A stretch of DNA of 64,000 bases, taken from assembly GCA_034440615.1 (NCBI GenBank), contig JAOTOM010005182.1, positions 922,001-986,000 of the forward strand. Reading direction: 5' to 3'. Below are positions 1 through 11,153 of this stretch, one piece after another; positions within the stretch are counted from its first letter, which is position 1; each line of letters begins with the position of its first letter. The DNA comes from Ashinkailepas kermadecensis. Taxonomy: Eukaryota; Arthropoda; Thecostraca; Neolepadidae. The translations under genes and the position numbers were made by a program. The notes beneath the pieces are model-generated. The model saw nothing but the letters and a program-made list of their open reading frames with translations, had not been told where the DNA came from and made no database searches.

Positions 1-827
1 GTGACGCCTGTCCCACCCAGAGGCCACCTATAGCACCACACCTGTCCCAACCCGAGGGATATAAGTATTGACGAAACTATTAAGTCAATAAGGGACAAAC
101 GTATTGACGAAACTATCATTTTTCGTCTTCAAAATTGAGGATTATGAATGATGAAGCTGCTTCAAAAACAAATTTATGAACGTGACGAAGTGAAGTCTAC
201 AATGTCCGGAGACAAATTATTCTGTCATCGCAATTAAAATCTCAAGATTACTGAAAGTAACAGTAAAAGAAACGTGAACTTCCTGAGAACAGGAAGTTCC
301 CCGAAGAAATGAACTCCTGGAGTTAATACCCAAAAAGCCAAAACACAGCCTACGCATGCGGCTTGCGCAAACTGAATGTTGGTTGGGGCTCGGCACGATG
401 CTATCCGGACAGGCAGTAGCTCCAAGGCCACTGTGCTACACTGGGACGAAAAGACCTGCGGGAGATTGCGGTGGCCAACATCAACTGGCGATGGGACAGC
501 AGTCGTAGAAGTCCTGCCCCGTATTCCTGCGACCAGCGGCAGCTTGCACCAGAGCCAGCACAGTCACGCAGCGATGGCGACCACCGACGGCCTGCGTCAA
601 CACTTGAACAACCACGAGGTGCCAACGACCATCTCAAACACAGCGGATCGACGGACAGCTCAAGTCCCGGCTCTATCATACACCAGCAGAAACAATCACA
701 GGCGGCAGCGGACACCACACCCACCGCCCACAGCAACGAGACCACAGTCGGCCGTGCGGCGTCCCTCGGAGCTGACAGGGGTCAGAGGGCTACCAGACGC
801 GACATCCGCCGGTAGTCAGCCGCCACC
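1..827. other. Unassigned DNA in catalase intron 5
   Basis: The first 375 bases are AT-rich with nothing recognisable. From about 380 the sequence becomes GC-rich and has overlapping open frames on both strands that match no family I recognise. It may be the upstream part of the LINE remnant that follows. I searched it for the next catalase exon (the Trp-Pro-His region after the DLTKV-like motif) and did not find one. Confidence 0.4.
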
Positions 828-1212
828 GTGATTCGCGACCAGCTGATCGGCGTAGCCAACCAGGTGCACCGCGCGCGCCTACCTGCCGCCACCCAGCCGC
901 ACACTGCCGCCTGGCTATAAGCCGTTCCTGTGTCCAACCTCGGTCTTAGCCTGGACGACGAGACAGTCGGTGTGGCGGTGGCGCTTCACCTCGGGATAGC
1001 AGTGTGCGAAGCACACTGCTGTCGCCGGTGCAACCGTCTGGTTGACCAGCTTGGACACCACGGGCTATCCTGCCTCAGGAGCGTGGGCCGTCTCCCACGT
1101 CACACTCACCTGAACGACGTGAAACGCGACCTCTCAAGTGCGGGCATCCCTGCCATCCTGGAGTCGGTGGACCTCGACCGAGTCGACGACAAGCGGCCAG
1201 ACCATGCCAGAC
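828..1212 (+). pseudogene. LINE pol fragment, C-terminal region
   Basis: Read in one frame from about 828, this encodes a segment typical of the C-terminal part of non-LTR retrotransposon polyproteins. It has the pattern L-x-LDDE-x-VGVAVALHLG, then paired CxxC/HxxxC-like residues (C-R-R-C, then H-H-G-L-S-C), a GR-x-x-RH-x-HLND stretch and a final DKRPDH. An in-frame TAA near 916 interrupts it, so it is not functional. The reverse transcriptase core is absent, so this is a fragment. It ends about 37 bp outside the catalase exon 5 donor and lies on the opposite strand. The family match rests on pattern recognition, not on a search. Confidence 0.6.
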
Positions 1213-1248
1213 CATACGGACCAGCTCAACTCGCTCGGTCCGTCTTAC

Positions 1249-1440
1249 CTTGGTGACATCGAAGGGATTGAAAGGACAGCGCTCGGCCTCCTCGAACGTC
1301 ATGATCTGCACGTAGAAGGTCCAGCTGGGGAAGTTGCCGTCGGCGATGGAGTTGTACAGATCCTTGATGCTGTAGTCGGGACTGGAACCGCTGAGCTCCG
1401 CCGCTCGCTCGGCCAGCAGGCACTTGATCTTCTGGTCCGT
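1249..1440 (-). CDS. Cat: Catalase exon 5 (coding, internal)
   Basis: Catalase breaks hydrogen peroxide into water and oxygen in peroxisomes. This exon has 192 nt (64 codons), phase 0 at both ends. Its acceptor reads CCCACAG before the first base and its donor is AAG followed by GTAAGA. The translation runs from [16 protein letters not shown] through [20 protein letters not shown] and [12 protein letters not shown] to NPFDVTKV. These are landmarks of the region following the beta-barrel in animal catalases, including the NADPH-side helix and the PSWTFY core. Exon 4 joins to it directly without a frame change. The next exons, which would carry the proximal haem-ligand tyrosine, are not in this window. 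No stop or frameshift is seen. Confidence 0.93.
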
Positions 1441-2579
1441 CTGTGGGTCATCACAGGTCCGGTCAAGGCGGCTCACGACAGGCAACGGAGCGGCACACCA
1501 GGACACTGAAGGAGGTCTGGGAATGTCGGTCACTTCCGCTGCTGGTGGTTGAGAGTCCTCAGACCACCACAGGTCAGGGAACAACTCAGCTACACCCAAA
1601 ACGGAGCTGCCGAGCTTGTGGCGCGGTCGATTGGTGGTAGACTGGGTCTCAACTATGGTGGCAAACTGGGTAAAACGGGTCATTGGCTCCAGACGACTGG
1701 CTGCTGGATTTGAGGGCCTCGAAATCGGCCCGGGGAGGAAAATAGTACACAACGTCATTGTAACATTTTGACAACTCACCGAGGATGGGATGCTTTACAG
1801 CTTGTGCCGGGAGAAAACAAGTAAACAGACATCTTAACTTGTTTCTTAGGCGTGCCAGATTGCCGAAGGAACTTAAATGTTGTATTAAACTTCATCGGAT
1901 TCGTACATGGCACGAATGTCACTCCCCAGAATCCGCCAGTAGTTCGATCAGGTCGAACAGGGGAACAGTGGTAACGTCTGGCAAGGCACACAGTAGTAAC
2001 CTCCAGGCAGAACTGGAACAGCGGCAACAACCGGCCGGGGCAGCAGGCCAACAATGCTAACGTCTGACGATGTCAGACTGAGGAACAGCGGTGACATTTC
2101 GTCAAACGGCTACATTGCCCACAAACTTTGCATTTTGGGTGATGAACTGCGTTCAAGGAATGCTATTGTCACACTGTTAAATCTGCTTTCACATCAAAAT
2201 AGACATCAAATGATGCCAAAAGTGCCACTTTGCCGCGATGGCATTGCATGGGCTCTGCAATGCCATCGCGAATGGACTACACAGACGTTAGACGTAAAGT
2301 AATAAAAGAAAGCAAAGGAATGAACGTAACAAACGTGAAGTGTCAATACCTTGCAAACACAAGAAACTGAAAGCTGGGACATCACGGCGGCATGATCAAC
2401 AGGTTCAAACCGACTAAAGCGGGTCTTCATAGGATACCAATGCATCTCTTGAAAAATCGGGATAGCCAATAGGAACAGTTCAAAAGCAAAGCTAAAGTAC
2501 GCATACGCTGTGTAGTTATTTGAAGCAAATCACAACAAATCGCATTACGCCTTCGCCTGCATGAAGTCGGTGACAGAAA

Positions 2580-2727
2580 ATTCACACACCTTGTAGTGGA
2601 ACTTGCAGTAAATAGCTAGGCACTTGTTTGACATACCTTGTAGTGGAAATTGGAGTAGGCTTGACATTCGTTGGACATACTTTGTAGTGGAACTTGCAGT
2701 AGCTGATTTGGCACTTGCCGGACATAC
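2580..2727 (-). repeat. 46-bp repeat of catalase exon 4 donor, in intron 4
   Basis: The last bases of exon 4 with their splice donor recur three more times in intron 4 at even 46-bp spacing. Donor-like AAG/AAA-GT words lie near 2727 (the donor assigned here), 2679, 2635 and 2589. The copy at 2589 keeps the YCKFHYK coding sense and the same reading frame, and the frame is open from exon 4 through all copies. Divergence between copies suggests the array is not brand new. Confidence 0.8.
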
Positions 2728-2907
2728 CTTGTAGTGGAACTTGCAGTAGATGGCCTGGCACTTGTCGTTGACCAGCTTGAAGGCGTGGGAGCCATAGCCG
2801 TTCATGTGGCGGTAGCCGTCAGGAATGCCTCGGTCGGAGAACAGGAACGTCGCCTGGTGTGTCGACTCCGGCCTCAACGTGATGAAGTCCCAAAACATGT
2901 CCGGGTC
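2728..2907 (-). CDS. Cat: Catalase exon 4 (coding, internal)
   Basis: This exon has 180 nt (60 codons), phase 0 at both ends. The acceptor is CCGGCAG before GACCCGGAC and the donor is CACTACAAG before GTATGT. The translation begins [18 protein letters not shown] and continues [20 protein letters not shown] to YCKFHYK, which is a strong catalase match. Both edges are unusual. Intron sequence abutting the acceptor is part of a 45-bp tandem array, and the donor end is repeated four times in 46-bp steps. One repeat (donor at 2589) would extend the exon by 46 in-frame codons without a stop. The exon as given matches the normal family length. Confidence 0.95.
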
Positions 2908-3450
2908 CTGCCGGTTGGGTCAGGTGTGAGCGCCACGGGGAGGGCAGGAGTCCGACAGGTTGGGTCAGGTGTGAGCCCAGGCGTCCGATAGGTTGGGTCT
3001 GAGCCCCACGGGGCGGGCGGGTCCGAGGTTGGGTCGTGTGCGCCACGGGCGGGCAGGGTCCGACAGGTTGGGTCTGTGCGCCACGGGCGGGCAGGGGTCC
3101 GACAGGTTGGGTCAGGTGAGCACCACGGGGAGGGCAGGGTCCGACAGGTTGGGTCAGGTGTGAGCCCCACGGGGCGGGCAGGGGTCCGACAGGTTGGGTC
3201 AGGTGTGAGCGCCACGGGGCGGGCAGGGGTCCGACAGGTTGGGTCAGGTGTGAGCACCACGGGGCGGGCAGGGGTCCGACAGGTTGGGTCAGGTGTGAGC
3301 ACCACGGGCCGTCCGACGGTTGGGTCGTGTAGCGCCAGCAGGCGGTCCTGGTTGTCGTGACCACGGGGCAGACCCAGGTCCTACATGTTGGGTCAGTTCT
3401 GAGCACCACGGGGAGGGACCAGGTACGGCAGGTTGGGTCAAGTGGGGCAG
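2908..3450. repeat. 45-bp minisatellite abutting catalase exon 4 acceptor
   Basis: About eleven units of roughly 45 bp carry the words GACAGGTTGGGTCAGGTGTG and CCACGGGGCGGGCAG, with short deletions in several. The unit nearest the exon overlaps the natural acceptor region (CACCTGACCCAACC on the minus strand), so the array appears to have grown out of the intron's own 3' end. Open frames across it are by-products of the period being a multiple of three. Confidence 0.85.
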
Positions 3451-4778
3451 GTCAAGGTCATCACGGGGCGGAGTGGGGCCGTTCAAGGTGGGGGATGGGA
3501 TGGAGTGATGCAACACTCCCCCTGTGAGGTTTTTCCAGACTACGAGCAAGTAGTGTGAGTAAGAGCGCTAGCGTTTGATGCAGTTGATGGAGCATCCTTT
3601 GCCAGCCTTATGGTATGCAAATATGAAGGTACAAGGTCACTGAGCTGTGATGCCAGGAGCATGTCCGGCCGCTATTCACCTAAATCGTGTATTACCGGTG
3701 ACTAATCTTACCTACGAGGTCATACTGTCTCGTCTTGTATTGTAGTTTAGAGGCGCATCGACTGCAAAGGCAATATAGTCCATACTGCCTCGTGTGGCCA
3801 ATGTTGGATATACCAGGGCGATGGACAACTGAACTAACGTTCCTACATAGGTCATTGACTTTCATAAGGTCATCCGAGCTCACTGGTCAAACTAGGCCTC
3901 ACATGACATTTTTGGTTTGAATTACTCTGGGATTAAATTGGATGTGGAAACTGAACTTGGCGTTCATTTTTAGCTCTCGGTATCCGAAAATAGTGGTTCT
4001 TGGCACTAATTTGAAAGCTTCCAAAATGAGGTCAACATTTTGACTCAGGACCAATGACATATGGACATAAATGGAACATATCGCATATTGATAATATCCG
4101 AAGAAACGCGCGAACATTATGTTGAGCTTTTCAAGCGCAATCAGCTATTGGTACTATACCGGAAGAGATTAAACATAGAAAGTATCCACGTTCTGCGAGA
4201 AACAAAAAATATGGCTCAAAGGACCAAGGAGGGGAAACGGTAGCATAGAATATAAAAACCGGGTGTCAATCACAAGATCCTATGACGCGCAGCAGGCTAT
4301 TTTTTCATGCTACCAGCACTCTCCATCTAGAAACACTTGGGGTGGGGGTGGCAACAAACCCCTGCATTGGCGAAAGTGGCAAAACGCCGCGCGTGGGCGA
4401 GGGTTAAGGAAGTTTGGTTCCCGGCACAGGCGGCATGCACTCAATGCAACGCTACAATTATAATCTAGGCAAAATAATTAACTTTATTTCAACGGCAACC
4501 AGTCCCACCAGCAGTCGTCAAATGTGTACCCTGCACAGCTGCTGATGGTCGATCCCATCCCGCCCCATACCGGTGATGGTGTGAGCGGGCGCGTGTTGCG
4601 TCAAGTGTACCGGCTCGAGGTCAAGGCAGCCGTCTGTGGCGTGCCACACTGCGGCCGCACGTCTGTTTATCCGGCCGGCGCACCCGAGACTCGCCAGACA
4701 CATGCCGACAGTGGCCAGCTCGTGTGGACCGACCGAGTCAGGCTGCCCCGCTCACGGGCAACTGCCGCCCAGATAGTG
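3451..4778. other. Catalase intron 3 DNA without recognised features
   Basis: Mostly single-copy-looking sequence of mixed composition. A GC-rich patch at 4510-4770 has an open frame on the plus strand that I could not match to a family. A short word near 3745 (GAGGCGCATCGACTGCAAAG) resembles the tail words seen near 5490 and 9500 and may be a repeat remnant. Confidence 0.4.
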
Positions 4779-5070
4779 GCCCTGCAGTCTAGCTACAGTG
4801 GCCCAGATAGTGGCCCTGCAGTCTAGCTACAGTGGCCCAGATAGTGGCCCTGCAGTCTAGCTACAGTGGCCCAGATAGTGGCCATGCAGTCTAGCAACTG
4901 TTACCCAGGCAGTAGGCATGCAATCTAGCTACAGTGGCCCAGATAGTGACCGTGCAGTTTAGCTACAGTGGCCCAGATAGTGGCCATGCAGTCCAGCAAC
5001 TGTTACCCAGACAGTAGCCGTGCAGTATAGCTACCATGGCCCAGATAATGGCCGTGCAGTCTAGCTAGTG
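4779..5070. repeat. 34-bp minisatellite in catalase intron 3
   Basis: Eight or so units of about 34 bp have the core GTGGCCCAGATAGTGGCC followed by CTGCAGTCTAGCTACA. The first three are identical and later ones carry substitutions and a variant TGTTACCCAGACAGTAG segment. Confidence 0.85.
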
Positions 5071-7016
5071 GCCGCCTTCTCCCATGAACGACAATGACGA
5101 TAAGTGGCCAAATATTGGCCTTGTTTGCTTGTACGGAAGCCCACGTCGAACCAAGTGGGCCGTTTTGGCCGGGTGAATGTAGACATTCTTGTGGCGAACA
5201 ACACTCCCCTGGTCAACGGGTCAAAACAACCACCACGGATACTGAGTGTTGTTCCATGCGGTTCGTCTGGTCTTCATTTGATTATTTGCATACACGGGAG
5301 GAGGGCTGGTGGTGCCACACCTTTGAATGCACGTGGTCAGTTGGTTAATTGTGGCCTCGGGGATCACCGGCCGCAAAACGCGTCAAACGCAAACGTCGGT
5401 AACGCCCATGTACAGATGCTAATATACATTATCTGGCAGGATAGTAGTGCATGAACAAATTATTCGTGAAATAGTTAGTTATTTGGGCTTAAGGGCGCGC
5501 CGACCACGAGGTCATTTAGCGCCCATAACTATATATTTGTGAAATAGGGTGGATTGTGGCACTTCCTGAACACCGAATAGACATCATTCCTAAAGTGGTA
5601 TATGCATCTTGCTTAATGCCTCACTCCATATCTCGCTTCTAATGGTACCTTGTGTATACCAATCATATTTAAGTTCACTACGGATGGTGACAAACAAGCA
5701 TCTCGCAGCACAATTCCAGGTAAACAGATTATTTACGATGTAGTGTTATACAACAATATTTGTTGATACAACTGAATTGTTATCGTTAACATTAATACAG
5801 GCTTTCCTATGTTGTTAGGTGTTCCTCAAAATAAATGAAAAACATACTTATCAGTATACAGTTGCACACGATTTGGTTTGAAGGACGGAAACGACTTATT
5901 TGAAGCATATTTCCATGACCAATTTCGACATCCAACTGCACTCATTTCGACAGCTCTCACGTCACGAAAATCCATTATTCGAACACTGTTGTAGTGCGGC
6001 GTAAGATGAAGGGTACGGATTTCGATAACGACCTACGCCTCACCGAGCGTCGCACCAACCGCGCTTAATACCCTGCGGCGCCCAGGGCTCGTGAACGGCA
6101 TATCGTCCGACAACAGATATCGTATCCAATGCGGTGCTTTTTCGGCGGGACGTCCACAGCTACGAAGTACATCACTTGGGTAGGAGGTCGGAGCACAGGA
6201 AGTAAGCTTGTCCTTTACCAAATCGAAACTCTCCTCCACAGATGGGGAATCACATTTTCGGGGTGCTTGGGCACACCAAATGTTTTCAAGCCACCCTGAT
6301 AGTTAGCATGGGATCTTACGAACGGCCAGTGGGTACCTCTGTTGATGTTCACCTTCTTCTATTATAACGTGCAAAACATCCCCAATCCGATGTTCTCATT
6401 CTCCACGAATGCTATCCACAATCACCTAACACGCATCTGTAGTATATATCACGTTGCACAAGCATTAATCTAACATCACACCAACCATATACTTGTGCAT
6501 GCTACATGTCTTCATGCTTAAGCCATAGCGGACAACCCATAGACACAGGTTCGCTTAAATATTTGTACACCGAGCTGTCTCATCTGTCCACAACCCGCGG
6601 AATCTTAAGTTAGGGTGAGGGGCACGAACAATCTCAAGAGTGGGGTGAGGGGAACAACACTCTGACATGGTTTACTTCCATGCAACATCATACTGACAGG
6701 ACTGACGTCCAAATTACCCATAGGTTGGGAGCAGCTGTTCCTGCCCTCGTTTGTTCCTATGTCTACACACACAAACTACAAATGTATATTGCACACCAGG
6801 AAACACAACTTAATCTTACATGTGCCTGCACAGTACACATACACACACATATGTCTTACATGTGACAGCACAGCATGCATGCATACACACACACATATCC
6901 ACACATCTATGCATGCACAAATTATGCATACACAAATATACCAGTCAACAGCACATACACTCATAGCCCACATACACACAAGCGCATGTTCCACATTTCG
7001 AAGCTGGCCCGCTTAC
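5071..7016. other. Catalase intron 3 remainder
   Basis: AT-rich intronic DNA. At 5464-5530 there is a possible SINE tail (TTATTTGGGCTTAAGGGCGC). At 6033-6239, on the minus strand, there is an ATG-led 68-codon open frame in a locally GC-richer patch that I cannot assign. From 6740 to 6990 the sequence is rich in CA dinucleotides. No exon with catalase-like coding was found here. Confidence 0.45.
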
Positions 7017-7309
7017 CTTGAGATGGGTGGCCGGGTTCCGCTTCTGTGTGTGGATGAAGCTGGGGAAGAGAATCGGGTCGCGGATGAAGAAGATGGGGAT
7101 GTTGTTGCCGACCAGGTCCCAGTTGCCGTCTTCTGTGTAGAACTTGACGGCGAATCCGCGCGGGTCGCGCACGGTGTCGGCCGAGCCGCTCTCGCCGCCC
7201 ACCGTCGAGAAGCGCACCGCCACCGGCGTCCGCTTACCCACGGCAGAGAACACGGCCGCCTTCGTGTGCCTGGTGATGTCGTGGGTCACCTCGAAGTAGC
7301 CGAACGCGC
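7017..7309 (-). CDS. Cat: Catalase exon 3 (coding, internal)
   Basis: This exon has 293 nt. It starts by completing a glycine codon begun in exon 2 (acceptor GTTGCAG) and ends at AAG before GTAAGC in phase 0. The translation contains [53 protein letters not shown] and DLVGNN followed by [19 protein letters not shown]. The second Asn of the VGNN motif corresponds to the distal-pocket active-site asparagine of catalases. VGNNI replaces the more usual VGNNT, a mild change. The acceptor lies at the edge of a tandem array of 42/44-bp units that extends more than 1 kb into intron 2. The exon is intact. Confidence 0.96.
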
Positions 7310-7312
7310 CTG

Positions 7313-8345
7313 CAACGGTCGGTGGCGGCAGTCAGTCGACACGGCAGGACAGTGTCAGTGACAGTGGCGGCAGTCAGTCGACACGGCAGGACAGTGTCAC
7401 GTGACAGTGGCGACAGTCAGTCGACACGGCAGGACAGTGTCAGTGACAGTGGCGGCAGTCAGTCGACACGGCAGGACAGTGTCACGTGACAGTGGCGACA
7501 GTCAGTCGACACGGCAGGACAGTGTCAGTGACAGTGGCGGCAGTCAGTCGACACGGCAGGACAGTGTCAGTGACAGTGGCGGCAGTCAGTCGACACGGCA
7601 GGACAGTGTCACGTGACAGTGGCGGCAGTCAGTCGACACGGCAGGACAGTGTCACGTGACAGTGGCGGCAGTCAGTCGACACGGCAGGACAGTGTCAGTG
7701 ACAGTGGCGGCAGTCAGTCGACACGGCAGGACAGTGTCACGTGACAGTGGCGGCAGTCAGTCGACACGGCAGGACAGTGTCACGTGACAGTGGCGGCAGT
7801 CAGTCGACACGGCAGGACAGTGTCAGTGACAGTGGCGGCAGTCAGTCGACACGGCAGGACAGTGTCACGTGACAGTGGCGGCAGTCAGTCGACACGGCAG
7901 GACAGTGTCACGTGACAGTGGCGGCAGTCAGTCGACACGGCAGGACAGTGTCACGTGACGGTGGCGGCAGTCAGTCGACACGGCAGGACAGTGTCACGTG
8001 ACAGTGGCGGCAGTCAGTCGACACGGCAGGACAGTGTCACGTGACAGTGGCGGCAGTCAGTCGACACGGCAGGACAGTGTCACGTGACAGTGGCGGCAGT
8101 CAGTCGACACGGCAGGACAGTGTCACGTGACAGTGGCGGCAGTCAGTCGACACGGCAGGACAGTGTCAGTGACAGTGGCGGCAGTCAGTCGACACGGCAG
8201 GACAGTGTCACGTGACAGTGGCGGCAGTCAGTCGACACGGCAGGACAGTGTCAGTGACAGTGGCGGCAGTCAGTCGACACGGCAGGACAGTGTCACGTGA
8301 CAGTGGCGGCAGTCAGTCGACACGGCAGGACAGTGTCACGTGAAA
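7313..8345. repeat. 42/44-bp minisatellite abutting catalase exon 3 acceptor
   Basis: About 24 nearly identical units run with the core CAGTCGACACGGCAGGACAG. Units come in two lengths that differ by an extra CG in the middle: TGTCAGTGACAG (42 bp) or TGTCACGTGACAG (44 bp). The longer type creates a palindromic CACGTG. The array starts three bases beyond exon 3, at the acceptor itself. The high identity suggests recent expansion or ongoing homogenisation. Confidence 0.92.
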
Positions 8346-9420
8346 ATGAAAACAATGACGCCGCACGGCCGGACAGTGACAATGACGCTGCATGGCCAGA
8401 TAATGATAATAACGCCGCACGACCAGACAGTGACAATGAGACTGCATGGCCAGACAGTGACAATGACGCTGAACGACCAGACAGTGAGAACGAGTCTGCA
8501 CGGGCAGACAGTGACAATGACGCTGCACGACCAGACAGTGACAATGACGCTGCATGGCCAGATAATGATAATAACGCTGCACGACCAGACAGTGACAATG
8601 AGACTGCACGGACAGACAGTGACAATGAGACTGCACGGACAGACAGTGACAATGAGACTGCACGGACAGACAGTGACAATGAGACTGCACGGACAGACAG
8701 TGACAATGAGACTGCACGGACAGACAGTGACAATGAGTCTGCACAGACAGACAGTGACAATGAGACTGCACGGACAGACAGTGACAATGAGACTGCACGG
8801 ACAGACAGCGACAATGAGACTGCACGGACAGACAGCGACAATGAGACTGCACGGACAGACAGTGACAATGAGACTGCACGGACAGACAGTGACAATGAGA
8901 CTGCACGGACAGACAGTGACAATGAGACTGCACGGACAGACAATGACAACGAGTCTGCACGGACAGACAGTGACAATGACGCTGCACGACCAGACAATGG
9001 CAATGAGACTGCACGGACAGACAGTGACAATGAGACTGCACGGACAGACAATGACAATGAGACTGCACGGACAGACAGCGACAATGAGACTGCACGGACA
9101 GACAGTGACAATGACGCTGCACGACCAGACAATGGCAATGAGACTGCACGGACAGACAGTGACAATGAGACTGCACGGACAGACAATGACAACGAGTCTG
9201 CACGGACAGACAGTGACAATGACGCTGCACGACCAGACAATGACAATGAGACTGTACGGACAGACAGTGACAATGAGACTGCACGGACAGACAATGACAA
9301 TGAGACTGCACGGACATACAGTGACAATGAGACTGCACGGACAGACAGCGACAATGAGACTGCACGGACAGAACGTAATAATGACGCTGCATGGCCAGGC
9401 AGTGAGGATGCTGCACGATC
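8346..9420. repeat. 27-bp minisatellite in catalase intron 2
   Basis: About 40 units of 27 bp run with the core GACAGTGACAATGAGACTGC and a trailing ACGGACA. The period is a multiple of three, so several frames stay open for nearly 400 codons on both strands. These are not supported as genes: the frames are pure repeats and lie inside a catalase intron. The array joins the 42/44-bp array directly and shares GACAGTG with it. Confidence 0.9.
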
Positions 9421-9876
9421 CATGGACATTTGCTTCTCGTGGAAACCCTATGCCAAAGAGAATGTACAGCTGTGCAATTAGTTGGTTGGTTATTTGGGCT
9501 TAGGGGCGCATCAACTGCTTCGGTCATACAGCCTGTGCAACTAGTTATTTTAGCCTGGCTCTGGCCACCCCGAGGACTGTGAAAAAAAATTGGAGTCGTG
9601 ACGCGGATATAGCCGGCGGATTTCGTGGACAGGGGATAAGACACAATCACTCCAGTATATCAAATAAACTTGATTATCTCCAAAATTGCAACATTCTTTA
9701 TGCCCGAAAGGGAACACATGGCCCCATGACCTCACTACCAAGATTTGTTGATGGTGGAGCCAGTGCTCTTCTGCCATGTGTTAAGTATTGGCACAGACAA
9801 CGAGAAAGGGCGCACCTCCTGCTGGTGTACGCTGTGGATGCGCAGCTCTGCCTGCGTGCCAGGGCCGATCACTTAC
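9421..9876. other. Catalase intron 2, proximal part
   Basis: Non-repetitive intron DNA leading to the exon 2 donor. At 9481-9530 there is a GTTGGTTGGTTATTTGGGCT word followed by GGGGCGCATCAACTGC, resembling other putative SINE tails in the window. Confidence 0.4.
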
Positions 9877-10021
9877 CGGCGCCTTTGGCGTGCACCACGC
9901 GCTCGGGAATGCGTTCGCGGTCAAAGTGGGCCATCTCGTCGATGTAGCCGTGATCCTGGATGAGCTGCGGGCCGCGCGGTCCGGCCGTCAGCGACGCCGT
10001 CTTGGTGTCCATCGGGTGCCC
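9877..10021 (-). CDS. Cat: Catalase exon 2 (coding, internal)
   Basis: This exon has 145 nt, with acceptor CAGCCAG before GGGCACCCG and donor GCCG before GTAAGT. The translation reads [18 protein letters not shown], then [20 protein letters not shown] and [10 protein letters not shown]. The histidine in VVHAKGAG is the distal catalytic histidine of catalases. Phases are consistent: exon 1 ends phase 0 after 57 coding nt, this exon ends one base into a codon, and exon 3 completes it. The polypyrimidine tract before the acceptor is weak, and the intron just outside the acceptor repeats as units of about 46-50 bp carrying the same TGGTGGTGCACTG word. Confidence 0.95.
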
Positions 10022-10250
10022 CTGGCTGGTGGTGCACTGTTCCGGGCTCTGCGGCAACATGACATGTGTACACTAGTGGTGCACTGGTCCGGGCTCTGCA
10101 GCAACACGACACATGCATACATTAGTGGTCACCGGTCCGGGCTCTGTGGCAACACAACACATATGCTGGTGGAGTACTGGTCCAGGGTGAGCGGCAACAC
10201 GACACACACACACACACACACACTGGTCGTGCACTGGCATGGTTTGAGTT
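10022..10250. repeat. Tandem units abutting catalase exon 2 acceptor
   Basis: Four to five degenerate units of about 46-50 bp begin at the acceptor. Each has a TGGTG-GCACTGGTCC-like start, a GGGCTCTG centre and a GCAACACGACAC end, and the block finishes in a CA run. Related units reappear at 10570-10860. Confidence 0.75.
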
Positions 10251-10569
10251 GTGCTTTCTAATCCTGGATGTGGAGAGTAAAACTCGGAGGTAATCAAATA
10301 TGGAGAGGATATTTATCTTCAAACCTGGAACATCAGAATACCAGTTTGTACTTTCCAGTGAATCTTGAATACATTATCAGGACAACAATTAATTGTTAAA
10401 CAGAACCATTCAACCTCTAAATGATAAAAATGGTGGTGGGGGGGGGGGAGAAATGTCTGGATAGGATCATGTTCTGGATGCAAAAACTCAAGAAACAGCC
10501 AATTTCCCAACCCTGTGCACTTGTCCCAGGTCTCCACAACAGGATACACACACACACAAACCCACACAC

Positions 10570-10865
10570 ACACTGATGGTGCATCGGTCCAGGGTCTGCA
10601 GCAACACTATATGCACAGACCGATGGTGCACTCATCTTAGGTATGTGACAGCACTACACATGCACTGATGGTGCACTGGTCCAGGATATGTGGCAACATG
10701 ACATGAGCATACACTGGTGGTGGTCCTGGGTCTGTGACAGCATGACATGACAAGACACACATGACATGACATACACACACACACATGCACTGGTGGTGCA
10801 TATGTCTGGAGTCTGTTACAGCACTGCACAAGACACACTGGTGGTGCACTGGCATCTGAACCGCC
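10570..10865. repeat. Second block of the intron 1 tandem family
   Basis: Six degenerate units have the TGATGGTGCA and GGTCCAGG-TCTG words seen next to exon 2, separated from that block by about 300 bp of unrelated sequence that includes an 11-base G run near 10440. Both blocks lie in catalase intron 1. Confidence 0.65.
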
Positions 10866-11153
10866 ACCCAAAGTAACTACTGCAGCCTCCTGTACCTATG
10901 GTTATCAGAGGTGCTGTAGTCTTGAGAGCCTGCCTAGCTCTATGCAGCCACAGGTTGCATAGTCATTCTTCAGAATGGCTGTCAGGTTGACACTGAATTA
11001 AATTAAATCAAATCAAGTGAAATTAAACGAAATCTTATATCATCTGGTCTGATCCTATTCAATTACATTTGATTCAATTTGATGCATCTTGTCTGTCTGA
11101 GTGGAAGAACAGTCAAGCTTCTGCAAACTGGAATATAACAAGTACACACTTAC

